Below, in pieces: positions 1 through 5,412 of a DNA stretch of 5,412 nt. The translations under genes and the position numbers were made by a program. Every line of letters starts with the position of its first letter. Position 1 is the first letter of the stretch. The notes under the pieces were generated by a model. That model saw nothing but the letters and a program-made list of their open reading frames with translations. It was not told the origin of the DNA and made no database searches. The DNA lies in NCBI GenBank assembly GCA_015655565.1, contig JAATEU010000105.1, forward strand, positions 1 to 5,412. The letters are read 5' to 3'. The stretch is from Clostridiales bacterium. GTDB lineage: Bacteria; Bacillota; Clostridia; Lachnospirales; Lachnospiraceae.

Positions 1-570
1 CGTGTTTTACGCAGAATTTCTGCAGTGGGGCTGTTATGGAACCGTCCTTCCTACGCCTGGTTGTTTATACTGAATATGAAAGCCAAGGAGAGAAACCAGG
101 TTTTTAAAGAGCTGCTTAACGAGAACAAAATTATGGAAATATCCGTAGAAAATATAAAAGACAAGCTTTATTGTCCTGAAACTGACAATAAACTGGTTGA
201 GGAGGTCCTATTGAATCCCGTATTAAAGGAAAGGACAGAATTTATTGCACCTCTTGATAATATGCTTTGGGATAGAAAATTGTTAAAGGCTGTATTTAAC
301 TATGATTACAAATGGGAGATTTATACACCTCAGGCAGAACGCAAATATGGATATTATGTCCTTCCGATCCTGTCAGGCGACTGTTTCATAGGCAGGATAG
401 AAATTATAAATAATCGGAAAGAAAAATGTCTCATTGTAAAAAATATATGGCTGGAGCATGGAATAAAACCTGCAAAAAAACTATCCGAAAATTTAAAACG
501 GACCATTAACCGGTTTGCCAGGTTCAATCAGTGCAGGGTAATCGATTATTCTCAAGAATATATTCTATAA
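1..570 (+). CDS. YcaQ/AlkZ-like winged-helix DNA glycosylase family protein, 3' part
   Basis: This is the C-terminal 189 codons of a gene whose start lies left of the window. The frame is open from base 1, and the codons before the GTG at 25 read as a natural continuation (ending ISA-VGLLW), so that GTG is probably internal. The recognisable block is at nt 241-375: APLDNMLWDR, then an FNYDYKWEIYTP stretch and RKYGYYVLP. This matches the 'P-x-D-x-x-x-W-D-R ... Y-x-x-E-I-Y-x-P ... R-x-Y-G-Y-Y-V-L-P' signature of the winged-helix family (HTH_42) that includes E. coli YcaQ and Streptomyces AlkZ, which unhook DNA interstrand crosslinks. The catalytic Q-x-D/Q-x-Q motif of those enzymes lies nearer the N-terminus and is outside the window, so glycosylase activity cannot be judged here. 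The gene ends with TAA at 568-570 and has its own role, apparently unrelated to the transporter downstream. Confidence 0.8.
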   Translation, partial: RVLRRISAVGLLWNRPSYAWLFILNMKAKERNQVFKELLNENKIMEISVENIKDKLYCPETDNKLVEEVLLNPVLKERTEFIAPLDNMLWDRKLLKAVFNYDYKWEIYTPQAERKYGYYVLPILSGDCFIGRIEIINNRKEKCLIVKNIWLEHGIKPAKKLSENLKRTINRFARFNQCRVIDYSQEYIL

Positions 571-575
571 TCGAT
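541..575 (+). repeat. Inverted repeat / hairpin spanning the stop codon of the YcaQ-like gene
   Basis: ATCGATTAT at 541-549 is the exact reverse complement of ATAATCGAT at 567-575. Between the arms, AGAA (555-558) can pair with UUCU (563-566) around a UAUA loop. The whole can therefore fold as a 9-bp stem, a 5-nt one-sided bulge (550-554), a 4-bp stem and a tetraloop. The TAA stop lies in the right arm. The stem is AT-rich and is not followed by a T-run, so it is not a classical intrinsic terminator. It may mark or protect the transcript end, or it may be chance. Confidence 0.6.
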
Positions 576-676
576 GGATATTATATCTTGCAATTCCTCA
601 TTCCGCATGTAGATTTATCAGGGATTTTCCGGGTGACATCCTTCCTGCATTTACTCTGTTATTCGGTTGATTTTTC

Positions 677-705
677 TTGACACCGGTAAAGTTCTGTTGT
701 ATATT
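677..705 (+). promoter_or_regulatory. Sigma-A (housekeeping) promoter for the peptide transporter operon
   Basis: The -35 box TTGACA (677-682) is a perfect consensus. The -10 box TATATT (700-705) matches five of six positions of TATAAT, and the spacer is exactly 17 bp. Transcription is predicted to start near 711-713, giving a leader of about 70 nt before the binding-protein start at 783. It is the only strong promoter-like pair I see in the 571-782 gap. With the short spacing of the genes downstream it probably drives the whole operon. Confidence 0.8.
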
Positions 706-711
706 AAACAT

Positions 712-726
712 AATTCACAGTAAACT
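712..726 (+). promoter_or_regulatory. Possible CodY box overlapping the predicted transcription start
   Basis: AATTCACAGTAAACT matches 11 of 15 positions of the CodY consensus AATTTTCWGAAAATT. It sits at about +1 to +15 relative to the predicted start, where a bound repressor would block initiation. CodY, which responds to branched-chain amino acids and GTP, represses many peptide transporter operons in Firmicutes, so the context fits. Four mismatches in AT-rich DNA are easily reached by chance, so this is only a candidate. Confidence 0.22.
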
Positions 727-744
727 GATAGACATAATATGATT

Positions 745-762
745 ACTATGAAAACTATGAAA
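745..762 (+). repeat. Tandem 9-bp direct repeat in the operon leader
   Basis: ACTATGAAA occurs twice back to back (745-753 and 754-762), followed by TGAAAG. The duplication supplies in-frame ATGs and creates a tiny open frame from ATG 739 to TGA 763-765 (eight codons, MITMKTMK). No Shine-Dalgarno sequence precedes it. The repeat itself is directly visible, but any function is speculative. Confidence 0.8.
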
Positions 763-771
763 TGAAAGAAC

Positions 772-775
772 GGAG
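772..775 (+). promoter_or_regulatory. Ribosome binding site that fixes the binding-protein start at 783
   Basis: GGAG lies 7 nt before the ATG at 783. The ATG at 762, seven codons upstream in the same frame, has no purine-rich site before it. The 783 start also gives a normal lipoprotein signal peptide beginning MKKRW, so 783 is preferred. Confidence 0.75.
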
Positions 776-782
776 AAAAATT

Positions 783-2477
783 ATGAAAAAAAGATGGATA
801 TCACTGGCGTTAGCCACGCTTTTAGCAATGTCTGCATTAACTTCCTGCGGTAATCCGGAAAAAACAAATACTACAGGCAAATCCTCGGAGGCAACTTCTG
901 AGGAAAGTACCGGACCTGCGGAAGAAACCGGTCAGGAGAAGATACTCAGGTTAGGCTCTATCAGTTCGCCGACCGGTATATTTAATCCGCTGTATGCCAG
1001 CGATGATTATACCGCTTATATTAATAACCTGATTTTTCAGAGTCTGGTATCGGTAGATGCCGGTGCCAATTTAAAGTCAAACCTGGCAGAAAGCTGGGAT
1101 GTTTCAGAAGATTCTAAAACGGTTACCTTCCATTTATTCGAAAATATTAAATGGAGCGACGGAGAACCCTTTACTGCGGAAGATGTTCAGTTCACCCTGG
1201 AATTTATGGCTGATAAGAATTATACCGGTTTAAATTCTACCTATATTCAGCAGATTGCAGGTTTTGATGAAAAACAGAATGGAACGGCAGAAAACATATC
1301 CGGCATTAACGTAATTAACAATTATACTATTGCTATTACAACCAAAGAAGTATATGCATCTTTTTTTGAAAAAATCGGACGAGGCATATCTATTATTGCA
1401 AAACATATATGGGAGGATGTTCCGGTGGAAGACGTAGAGCAAAGCACGGAGCTGCTGCAAAATCCGGTAGGAACCGGTCCCTTTAAATTAACGGAATATG
1501 TACCGGATCAATACACAGCTTTGGAAAAAAATCCGGATTATTTTGAAGGAAATCCGAAAATTGACAAAATTATTATTCAGGTAGTAAATCCGGATACTGC
1601 CCAGGCACAGCTTTTGAATAATGAACTGGATATGATCCGTGTAGAATCTTTAAATCCGGATGATATAAAAATCTATGAGGATGCCGGCTTTGATGTAAGA
1701 AGTAATCTTTTAAATGCCTATCAGCATATGGTTATTAATTTAAACGATCCTTTATTGGCAAATAAAGATTTCAGACAGGCCATGGCTTATGCAATTAACA
1801 GGGAAGGGATTGTTTCTTCCTTGCTTTACGGATATGGTAATGTGGCAAATACGGTTTATACAAAGGAATTTTTTGCATACCCCGGTGATGATGCAATCAA
1901 TGACTACGCTTATAGTCCGGAGAAGGCACTGGAAATTCTGACAATGAAAGTCGGTCTTGAGTATAAAGACAAAACCCTGTATCAGGATGGGACTCCTGTA
2001 AAATTAACTCTTCTGTACCCCTCCGGTAATAAGGCCAGAGAAGGGGCAGCCACGGTTATTCAGCAGAATTTCAAGGAAATTGGTATTGATTTGAAATTAG
2101 AACTGGTGGAATTTGCCACCCTTACTTCCATACTACAGGAGCGGAAGACAGACGGCTTCCAGCTGGCCTTACTTGGCAATGGCTTTGGCGCTGATGCGGA
2201 TGTGACCCAGAATGTAGGGACAGGCGGAAGCAACAACCATTCCCAGTATTCCAGCGAAGAAATTGATGCTCTTTTGGCAGAAGGCCTGACATCACTTGAT
2301 AATGAAGCCAGGGCTCCCATATATAAGAAAATTGCTACCATATTAAATGATGAATTGCCGGTAATCTATTTATACAACTGGGAGCGTTTTACTATTCTTA
2401 ATCCTAAAATTCAAAATGTTGAAGTTACGACCTATTCTTTCTATGACGGTGTTGAAAACTGGGATATTGCAGAATAA
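783..2477 (+). CDS. Peptide/nickel-type ABC transporter substrate-binding lipoprotein (family 5)
   Basis: A 564-residue extracellular receptor that captures the ligand for the importer encoded downstream. It has a short basic N-terminus (MKKRW), a hydrophobic segment and a lipobox ending in L-T-S-C with Cys22, so it should be lipidated and tethered to the outer face of the membrane. Residues 23-53 form a Ser/Thr/Glu/Gly-rich linker. The family-5 signature follows: LAESWDVSEDSKT from 101, IKWSDGEPFTAEDVQF at 122-137, GTGPF at 230-234, NPDYF at 250-254 and DFRQAMAYAINR at 329-340. The length is normal for OppA/DppA/AppA proteins. One oddity is Phe119, where the family usually has a basic residue (L-R-x-x-[IV]-x-[WF]-x-D-G). 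The start at 783 is chosen over 762 because of the GGAG site and the signal peptide. The ligand is most likely short peptides. Nickel, heme or glycan ligands are known in this superfamily and cannot be excluded. It is the first gene of the operon, ending 27 nt before permease B. Confidence 0.95.
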   Translation: MKKRWISLALATLLAMSALTSCGNPEKTNTTGKSSEATSEESTGPAEETGQEKILRLGSISSPTGIFNPLYASDDYTAYINNLIFQSLVSVDAGANLKSNLAESWDVSEDSKTVTFHLFENIKWSDGEPFTAEDVQFTLEFMADKNYTGLNSTYIQQIAGFDEKQNGTAENISGINVINNYTIAITTKEVYASFFEKIGRGISIIAKHIWEDVPVEDVEQSTELLQNPVGTGPFKLTEYVPDQYTALEKNPDYFEGNPKIDKIIIQVVNPDTAQAQLLNNELDMIRVESLNPDDIKIYEDAGFDVRSNLLNAYQHMVINLNDPLLANKDFRQAMAYAINREGIVSSLLYGYGNVANTVYTKEFFAYPGDDAINDYAYSPEKALEILTMKVGLEYKDKTLYQDGTPVKLTLLYPSGNKAREGAATVIQQNFKEIGIDLKLELVEFATLTSILQERKTDGFQLALLGNGFGADADVTQNVGTGGSNNHSQYSSEEIDALLAEGLTSLDNEARAPIYKKIATILNDELPVIYLYNWERFTILNPKIQNVEVTTYSFYDGVENWDIAE

Positions 2478-2490
2478 GATATAGAAAGGC

Positions 2491-2503
2491 AGGGGTGTTC
2501 CCT
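2491..2503 (+). promoter_or_regulatory. Permease-B ribosome binding site inside a small hairpin
   Basis: The site AGGGGTG (2491-2497), 7 nt before the ATG at 2505, is the only plausible Shine-Dalgarno sequence. AGGG (2491-2494) can pair with CCCT (2500-2503) over a 5-nt loop, so the site can be partly masked. This could help keep permease synthesis below that of the binding protein on the same transcript. That role is inferred, and the stem is only 4 bp. Confidence 0.45.
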
Positions 2504-2504
2504 T

Positions 2505-3467
2505 ATGAGACAATATATTATTAAAAGGCTGCTCATATTAATTCCTATATTTTTAGGAGTTTCTATCATTATTTTTGCATTAATCCATACGGCTCCCGGG
2601 GATCCTTATGCCTACATGGTAGAATCCGGCCTGCCGATTGAGGAAAAGGAAATTCAGTTACAAAAAATAGGTTACTATGATTCCCTGCCTGTAAAATACA
2701 TAAAATGGCTTGGCAATGTACTTCATGGTAATTTAGGATATTCCATCCGCTATGCCGAGCCGGTTACGGCTGTGCTCGGAAGGCGGATTGGGAATACGGC
2801 ACTCTTATCCGTAACGTCTTTGGCGGCCAGTACCCTGCTTTCTGTTTTTCTCGGGATTTTAGCGGCGGTAAAGAAAAAGACCTTTACGGATCATATCATT
2901 TCCGTATTGTCATTAATCGGGATTTCCGTGCCTACCTTTTTTCTGGCGCTGGGGCTGATTAAGATATTTTCCATTGATTTAAATCTCCTGCCGGTTTCAG
3001 GAATTGAAACAACAGGTACGAATTATACGGGCTGGAGGCGGGCTGCAGATATTTTCCGTCATATGTTCCTGCCCTTTCTGGTACTTACATGTGCCCAGAC
3101 GGCATCTATGGTCCGTTACACCCGTTCCGCCATGCTGGAGGTGCTTGGGCAGGACTATATCAGAACAGCCAGGGCAAAAGGCCTGGCAAAGAGAGTGGTG
3201 ATTCATCTGCATGCTTTCCGTAATACTCTGATACCTATTACAACTTTAGTTGCCATGTCCCTGGGACATCTGTTATCCGGTACGGTACTGATTGAAACCG
3301 TATTTGTCTGGCCCGGTATGGGAAACTTGCTTTATCAGGCAGTAAGCAATCGGGATTATCCGCTGATTGTATCCGGAACAATGTTGTTATCTATCTGTAT
3401 TCTACTGGCAAACCTGTTGGCGGATATTTTATATGGGATTATTGATCCCCGGATACGCTACGACTAA
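2505..3467 (+). CDS. oppB: Opp/Dpp-type ABC transporter permease, B subunit
   Basis: A 320-residue inner-membrane protein forming one half of the translocation channel. It begins with the family's typical MRQYIIKRLL segment, a first membrane helix (about 9-28) and the conserved TAPGDP (29-34). The extracellular part contains WLGNVLHGNLGYS (68-80). Further hydrophobic helices lie near 98-122, 131-156, 187-205, 242-262 and 286-310, six in all. The EAA coupling loop that docks on an ATPase is at about 217-244 (DYIRTARAKGL with Gly226, ending NTLIP), and the preceding MVRYTRSAMLEVL (202-214) is also a family hallmark. WPGMGNLLYQAV and the C-terminal IIDPRIRYD complete the pattern. Length and motifs are normal and I see no damage. 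Opp, Dpp, App and Nik members cannot be told apart here, so the symbol is generic. It lies 17 nt before permease C. Confidence 0.95.
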   Translation: MRQYIIKRLLILIPIFLGVSIIIFALIHTAPGDPYAYMVESGLPIEEKEIQLQKIGYYDSLPVKYIKWLGNVLHGNLGYSIRYAEPVTAVLGRRIGNTALLSVTSLAASTLLSVFLGILAAVKKKTFTDHIISVLSLIGISVPTFFLALGLIKIFSIDLNLLPVSGIETTGTNYTGWRRAADIFRHMFLPFLVLTCAQTASMVRYTRSAMLEVLGQDYIRTARAKGLAKRVVIHLHAFRNTLIPITTLVAMSLGHLLSGTVLIETVFVWPGMGNLLYQAVSNRDYPLIVSGTMLLSICILLANLLADILYGIIDPRIRYD

Positions 3468-3473
3468 AACCCC

Positions 3474-3479
3474 AGGAGG
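3474..3479 (+). promoter_or_regulatory. Strong ribosome binding site of permease C; start ambiguous by one codon
   Basis: AGGAGG is a consensus Shine-Dalgarno sequence. Two adjacent in-frame ATGs follow at 3485 (5-nt spacing) and 3488 (8-nt spacing). The second has the more usual Gram-positive spacing, so the mature start may be MNQNKQ rather than MMNQNKQ. The ATG at 3481 is in another frame and too close. Confidence 0.8.
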
Positions 3480-3484
3480 TATGG

Positions 3485-4360
3485 ATGATGAATCAGAATA
3501 AACAGGAAGAAAATGGGACCTCCTTATTTAAAGTGGGGATAAAACGGCTCAAAAAAGACAAAATGGCTGTGTTTGGGCTGGGGATTCTTATTTTATTTAC
3601 GTTGGCTGCGATTTTTGTGCCGATACTGGGACAATATGACCCTTCTGCCCAGGATTTACTAAATACTTATCAGCCGCCTTCTGCTAAACACTGGCTTGGT
3701 ACGGATGAGCTTGGAAGGGATGTGTTTACCAGACTTCTTTATGGAGGACGTGTTTCCTTGAGTGTGGGATTGATTTCTACCGGAATTTCTGCCGGCTTTG
3801 GAGTTTTTCTAGGTTCCGTTGCCGGTTATTTCGGAAAGGCAGTAGACGGTATTATTATGAGAATTACAGATATCTTCATGTGTTTCCCGTTCTATGTCAT
3901 AGCAATTACGGTGGCAGCTATATGGGGCTCCGGTATATGGAATATTATGCTGATATCCGGTTTTTTAAACTGGACGAATATCTGCCGCATCGTCAGGGCG
4001 GAAGTTTTATCCCTTAGGCAAAGGGAGTATATAGAAGCCTCGAAAGCCCTGGGCCTGAGTGATTTTGAAACAATAATAAAACACATTCTTCCCAATATTT
4101 TAGCAGTGGTAATCGTTTATTCCACCCTTGGGATCGCGAAAGGAATCCTCTCGGAAGCCGGTTTAAGCTACCTTGGACTTGGGGTTACGCCTCCGCAGGC
4201 AAGCTGGGGCAATATGCTGGCAGCCGCACAAAGCCTGCGGGTATTAAGCCTTTATTGGTGGCTGTGGATACCTGCAGGAACGGCAGTGTTTATTACCATA
4301 TTATCCATCAACTTTTTAGGAGATGGGTTACGGGATGCATTTGACGCAAAAGTGAACTAA
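3485..4360 (+). CDS. oppC: Opp/Dpp-type ABC transporter permease, C subunit
   Basis: A 291-residue inner-membrane protein that pairs with the B subunit to form the channel. The N-terminus matches the OppC_N domain: a basic RLKKDKMAVFG (21-31), then a first membrane helix to about residue 49. The diagnostic HWLGTDELGRDVFTRLLYG (69-87) follows, then RVSLSVG. Membrane helices follow at roughly 93-114, 130-147, 150-165, 205-222 and 258-280. The EAA loop runs from EYIEASKALG (181-190) to ILPN (201-204), and GLSYLGLGVTPPQASWG is the conserved segment before the last helix. The protein ends in the usual LGDGLRDAFDAKVN. Length and motifs are intact. Either ATG 3485 or 3488 may be used; the AGGAGG site serves both. 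It ends 13 nt before the ATPase gene, consistent with one transcript. The symbol is generic within the Opp/Dpp/App group. Confidence 0.95.
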   Translation: MMNQNKQEENGTSLFKVGIKRLKKDKMAVFGLGILILFTLAAIFVPILGQYDPSAQDLLNTYQPPSAKHWLGTDELGRDVFTRLLYGGRVSLSVGLISTGISAGFGVFLGSVAGYFGKAVDGIIMRITDIFMCFPFYVIAITVAAIWGSGIWNIMLISGFLNWTNICRIVRAEVLSLRQREYIEASKALGLSDFETIIKHILPNILAVVIVYSTLGIAKGILSEAGLSYLGLGVTPPQASWGNMLAAAQSLRVLSLYWWLWIPAGTAVFITILSINFLGDGLRDAFDAKVN

Positions 4361-4373
4361 GGGAGGTAGAAAT

Positions 4374-5366
4374 ATGGGTGAAAAAATAATCCGGGTGGAA
4401 AATCTGGTCACAAAATTCAAATCCTCCGAAAAAGTAGTTACTGCCATAAATGGTGTTGATTTTTCGATTGAAAGAGGAAAGGTTTTAGGCATTGTAGGAG
4501 AGTCGGGATGCGGAAAATCAGTAACTTCCCTTTCCATTATGGGACTTTTAGAGGAAAAAAAATCAGAAGTCAGCGGTAAAATTTTATATAAGGGAGATAA
4601 TCTGCTGGACTTTAATGACATTCAGATGCAAAAAATCCGCGGCAACCGCATATCTATGATATTTCAGGAGCCTATGACAGCCTTAAATCCTATTTTTACC
4701 ATCGGATTCCAGCTGAAGGAAGTACTGTTTTTACATAAAGGAATTAAAAAGAAAAAAGAGGCAAGGGAATTATCCGTTCAAATGCTTAAAATGGTTGGAA
4801 TACCAAGACCTGATAAGGTTTTGGATGAATATCCCCATCAGTTAAGCGGCGGTATGCGCCAGCGTGTTATGATTGCCATGTCACTGTTATGTAATCCCGA
4901 ACTTTTAATTGCAGATGAGCCGACGACAGCACTGGATGTTACGATTCAGGCACAGGTTCTGGAATTGATTACAAAGTTAAAAGAAAAGTATAACATGGGT
5001 ATCTTATTTATAACTCATGATTTAGGTGTTATTGCGGAAATTGCGGATGAGGTTTTGGTGATGTATGCCGGAAGAATAGTGGAACAGGCTCCGGCCGGTG
5101 AAATCTTTGAGAATCCTCTCCACCCTTATACCAGAGGTCTGCTGTCTTCACGTGCCATACTGTTTTTAAAAGGAGAAAAACTCCATTGTATTCCGGGGAT
5201 GGTGCCAAGCCTTGGGAATATGCCTTCCGGATGTGCTTTTTATCCAAGGTGCAGCGCAGTTTGTCCAAAATGCAGGGAAAATATACCGCAACTGGCGGAA
5301 GTATCCCGCGGACATTTTGTAAGATGTTTTCCAGTGCAGGAAGGAGACAGAGGATATGGAATATAG
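4374..5366 (+). CDS. oppD: Opp/Dpp-type ABC transporter ATP-binding protein, D subunit
   Basis: A 330-residue cytoplasmic ATPase, one of two that power the importer. All nucleotide-binding motifs are present: Walker A GESGCGKS (42-49), Q-loop Gln98 in [13 protein letters not shown] signature LSGGMRQR (157-164), Walker B LLIADE (177-182), D-loop ALD (186-188) and switch His215 in THD. The C-terminal oligopeptide-transporter extension starts around [10 protein letters not shown] (250-259) and carries a four-cysteine set, C287, C293, C300 and C318. In studied D/F subunits of this family that pattern binds an iron-sulfur cluster. C297 is an additional cysteine within it. Residues 260-263 (RAIL) break the usual S-[IV]-P that follows LLSS. 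The +1 frame at the same place reads Val-Pro, hinting at a local double frameshift or error. The start is supported by GGGAGGT at 4361-4367. The stop overlaps the next gene by 11 nt, so translation of the two ATPases is probably coupled. Confidence 0.95.
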   Translation: MGEKIIRVENLVTKFKSSEKVVTAINGVDFSIERGKVLGIVGESGCGKSVTSLSIMGLLEEKKSEVSGKILYKGDNLLDFNDIQMQKIRGNRISMIFQEPMTALNPIFTIGFQLKEVLFLHKGIKKKKEARELSVQMLKMVGIPRPDKVLDEYPHQLSGGMRQRVMIAMSLLCNPELLIADEPTTALDVTIQAQVLELITKLKEKYNMGILFITHDLGVIAEIADEVLVMYAGRIVEQAPAGEIFENPLHPYTRGLLSSRAILFLKGEKLHCIPGMVPSLGNMPSGCAFYPRCSAVCPKCRENIPQLAEVSRGHFVRCFPVQEGDRGYGI

Positions 5367-5412
5367 CCTTTTAGAAGAAAAGCCTATTTTGGAGGTTTTG
5401 GGATTAAAGAAA
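5356..5412 (+). CDS. oppF: Opp/Dpp-type ABC transporter ATP-binding protein, F subunit (5' end only)
   Basis: Only the first 19 codons are present, reading [19 protein letters not shown], and the frame runs open off the right edge. No catalytic motif is visible. The call rests on context: an ATPase F gene normally follows D in these operons, and I-L-E-V-x-x-L-K-K resembles the first beta strand of such ATPases, which begin L-L-x-V-x-x-L-x-K-x-[FY]. GGAG at 5343-5346 lies 9 nt before the ATG at 5356. The start lies inside the end of the D gene (11-nt overlap, different frame), typical of coupled subunits made in equal amounts. Confidence 0.75.
   Translation, partial: MEYSLLEEKPILEVLGLKK

Noticed and set aside
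620..643. Possible stem AGGGAT / ATCCTT as a terminator for the upstream gene.
   Set aside because: It is only six pairs including a G-U, with a 12-nt loop and no T-run after it, so it is too weak to call.
1..782. A functional link between the YcaQ-like protein and the transporter, as a novel system.
   Set aside because: A strong promoter and a hairpin separate them, and the families have unrelated roles. Adjacency alone is not evidence.
706..782. A riboswitch or T-box in the operon leader.
   Set aside because: The predicted leader is only about 70 nt, AT-rich, and shows no conserved motif or terminator/antiterminator pair.
509..1478. Six ACCGGT palindromes (509, 682, 927, 972, 1224, 1473) and none found elsewhere in the window.
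   Set aside because: The four inside the binding-protein gene are all in frame as ACC GGT, coding Thr-Gly, so codon choice explains most of the cluster. The two outside are compatible with chance.
1532..1664. Repeated AATCCGGAT words in the binding-protein gene.
   Set aside because: Each encodes Asn-Pro-Asp in an ordinary part of the family fold with no regular spacing. This looks like coincidence of protein sequence and codon use.
2060..2341. Minus-strand open frame inside the binding-protein gene, and similar ones at 1230-1460, 2997-3212, 3892-4095, 4328-4621 and 5029-5268.
   Set aside because: All lie opposite strongly conserved coding sequence and show no recognisable domain. I did not find convincing ribosome binding sites for them.
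5186..5374. Open frame overlapping the 3' end of the D ATPase gene on the same strand.
   Set aside because: It is a shadow frame. The D ATPase frame carries the conserved cysteine motif there, and the true next gene starts at 5356 in its own frame.

Overview
The window is an AT-rich stretch of a low-GC Gram-positive chromosome, most likely from a Clostridia / Lachnospiraceae-type anaerobe. That placement is inferred from the A/T-leaning codon use, the strong purine-rich Shine-Dalgarno sites (AGGAGG, GGGAGG), the lipoprotein-type substrate-binding protein and the general look of the proteins. No single marker proves it.

Layout, all on the + strand: (1) 1-570 is the 3' part of a gene for a YcaQ/AlkZ-like winged-helix protein, cut by the left window edge. 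A 9-bp inverted repeat straddles its stop codon. (2) 571-782 is a non-coding gap. It holds a very good sigma-A-type promoter (TTGACA, 17 bp, TATATT), a weak CodY-like palindrome at the predicted transcription start, and a tandem 9-bp duplication that creates a tiny upstream reading frame. (3) 783-5412 is a peptide/nickel (Opp/Dpp/App) ABC importer operon in the order binding lipoprotein, permease B, permease C, ATPase D, ATPase F. The intergenic gaps are 27, 17 and 13 nt, followed by an 11-nt overlap. ATPase F is cut by the right edge after 19 codons.

How the genes work together: the lipoprotein, anchored outside the membrane, captures the ligand (most likely a short peptide). It delivers it to a heterodimeric channel made by the two permeases, each carrying the EAA coupling loop. 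Two cytoplasmic ATPases (D complete, F only begun here) power import. Substrate specificity cannot be settled from the sequence, because the Opp, Dpp, App and Nik branches share all these signatures.

This is an ordinary region. I found no undescribed system. The points worth a second look are small: a short segment of the D ATPase that looks frame-swapped relative to its family, a hairpin over the upstream gene's stop codon, a small hairpin covering the permease-B ribosome binding site, the candidate CodY box, and two residue-level oddities.
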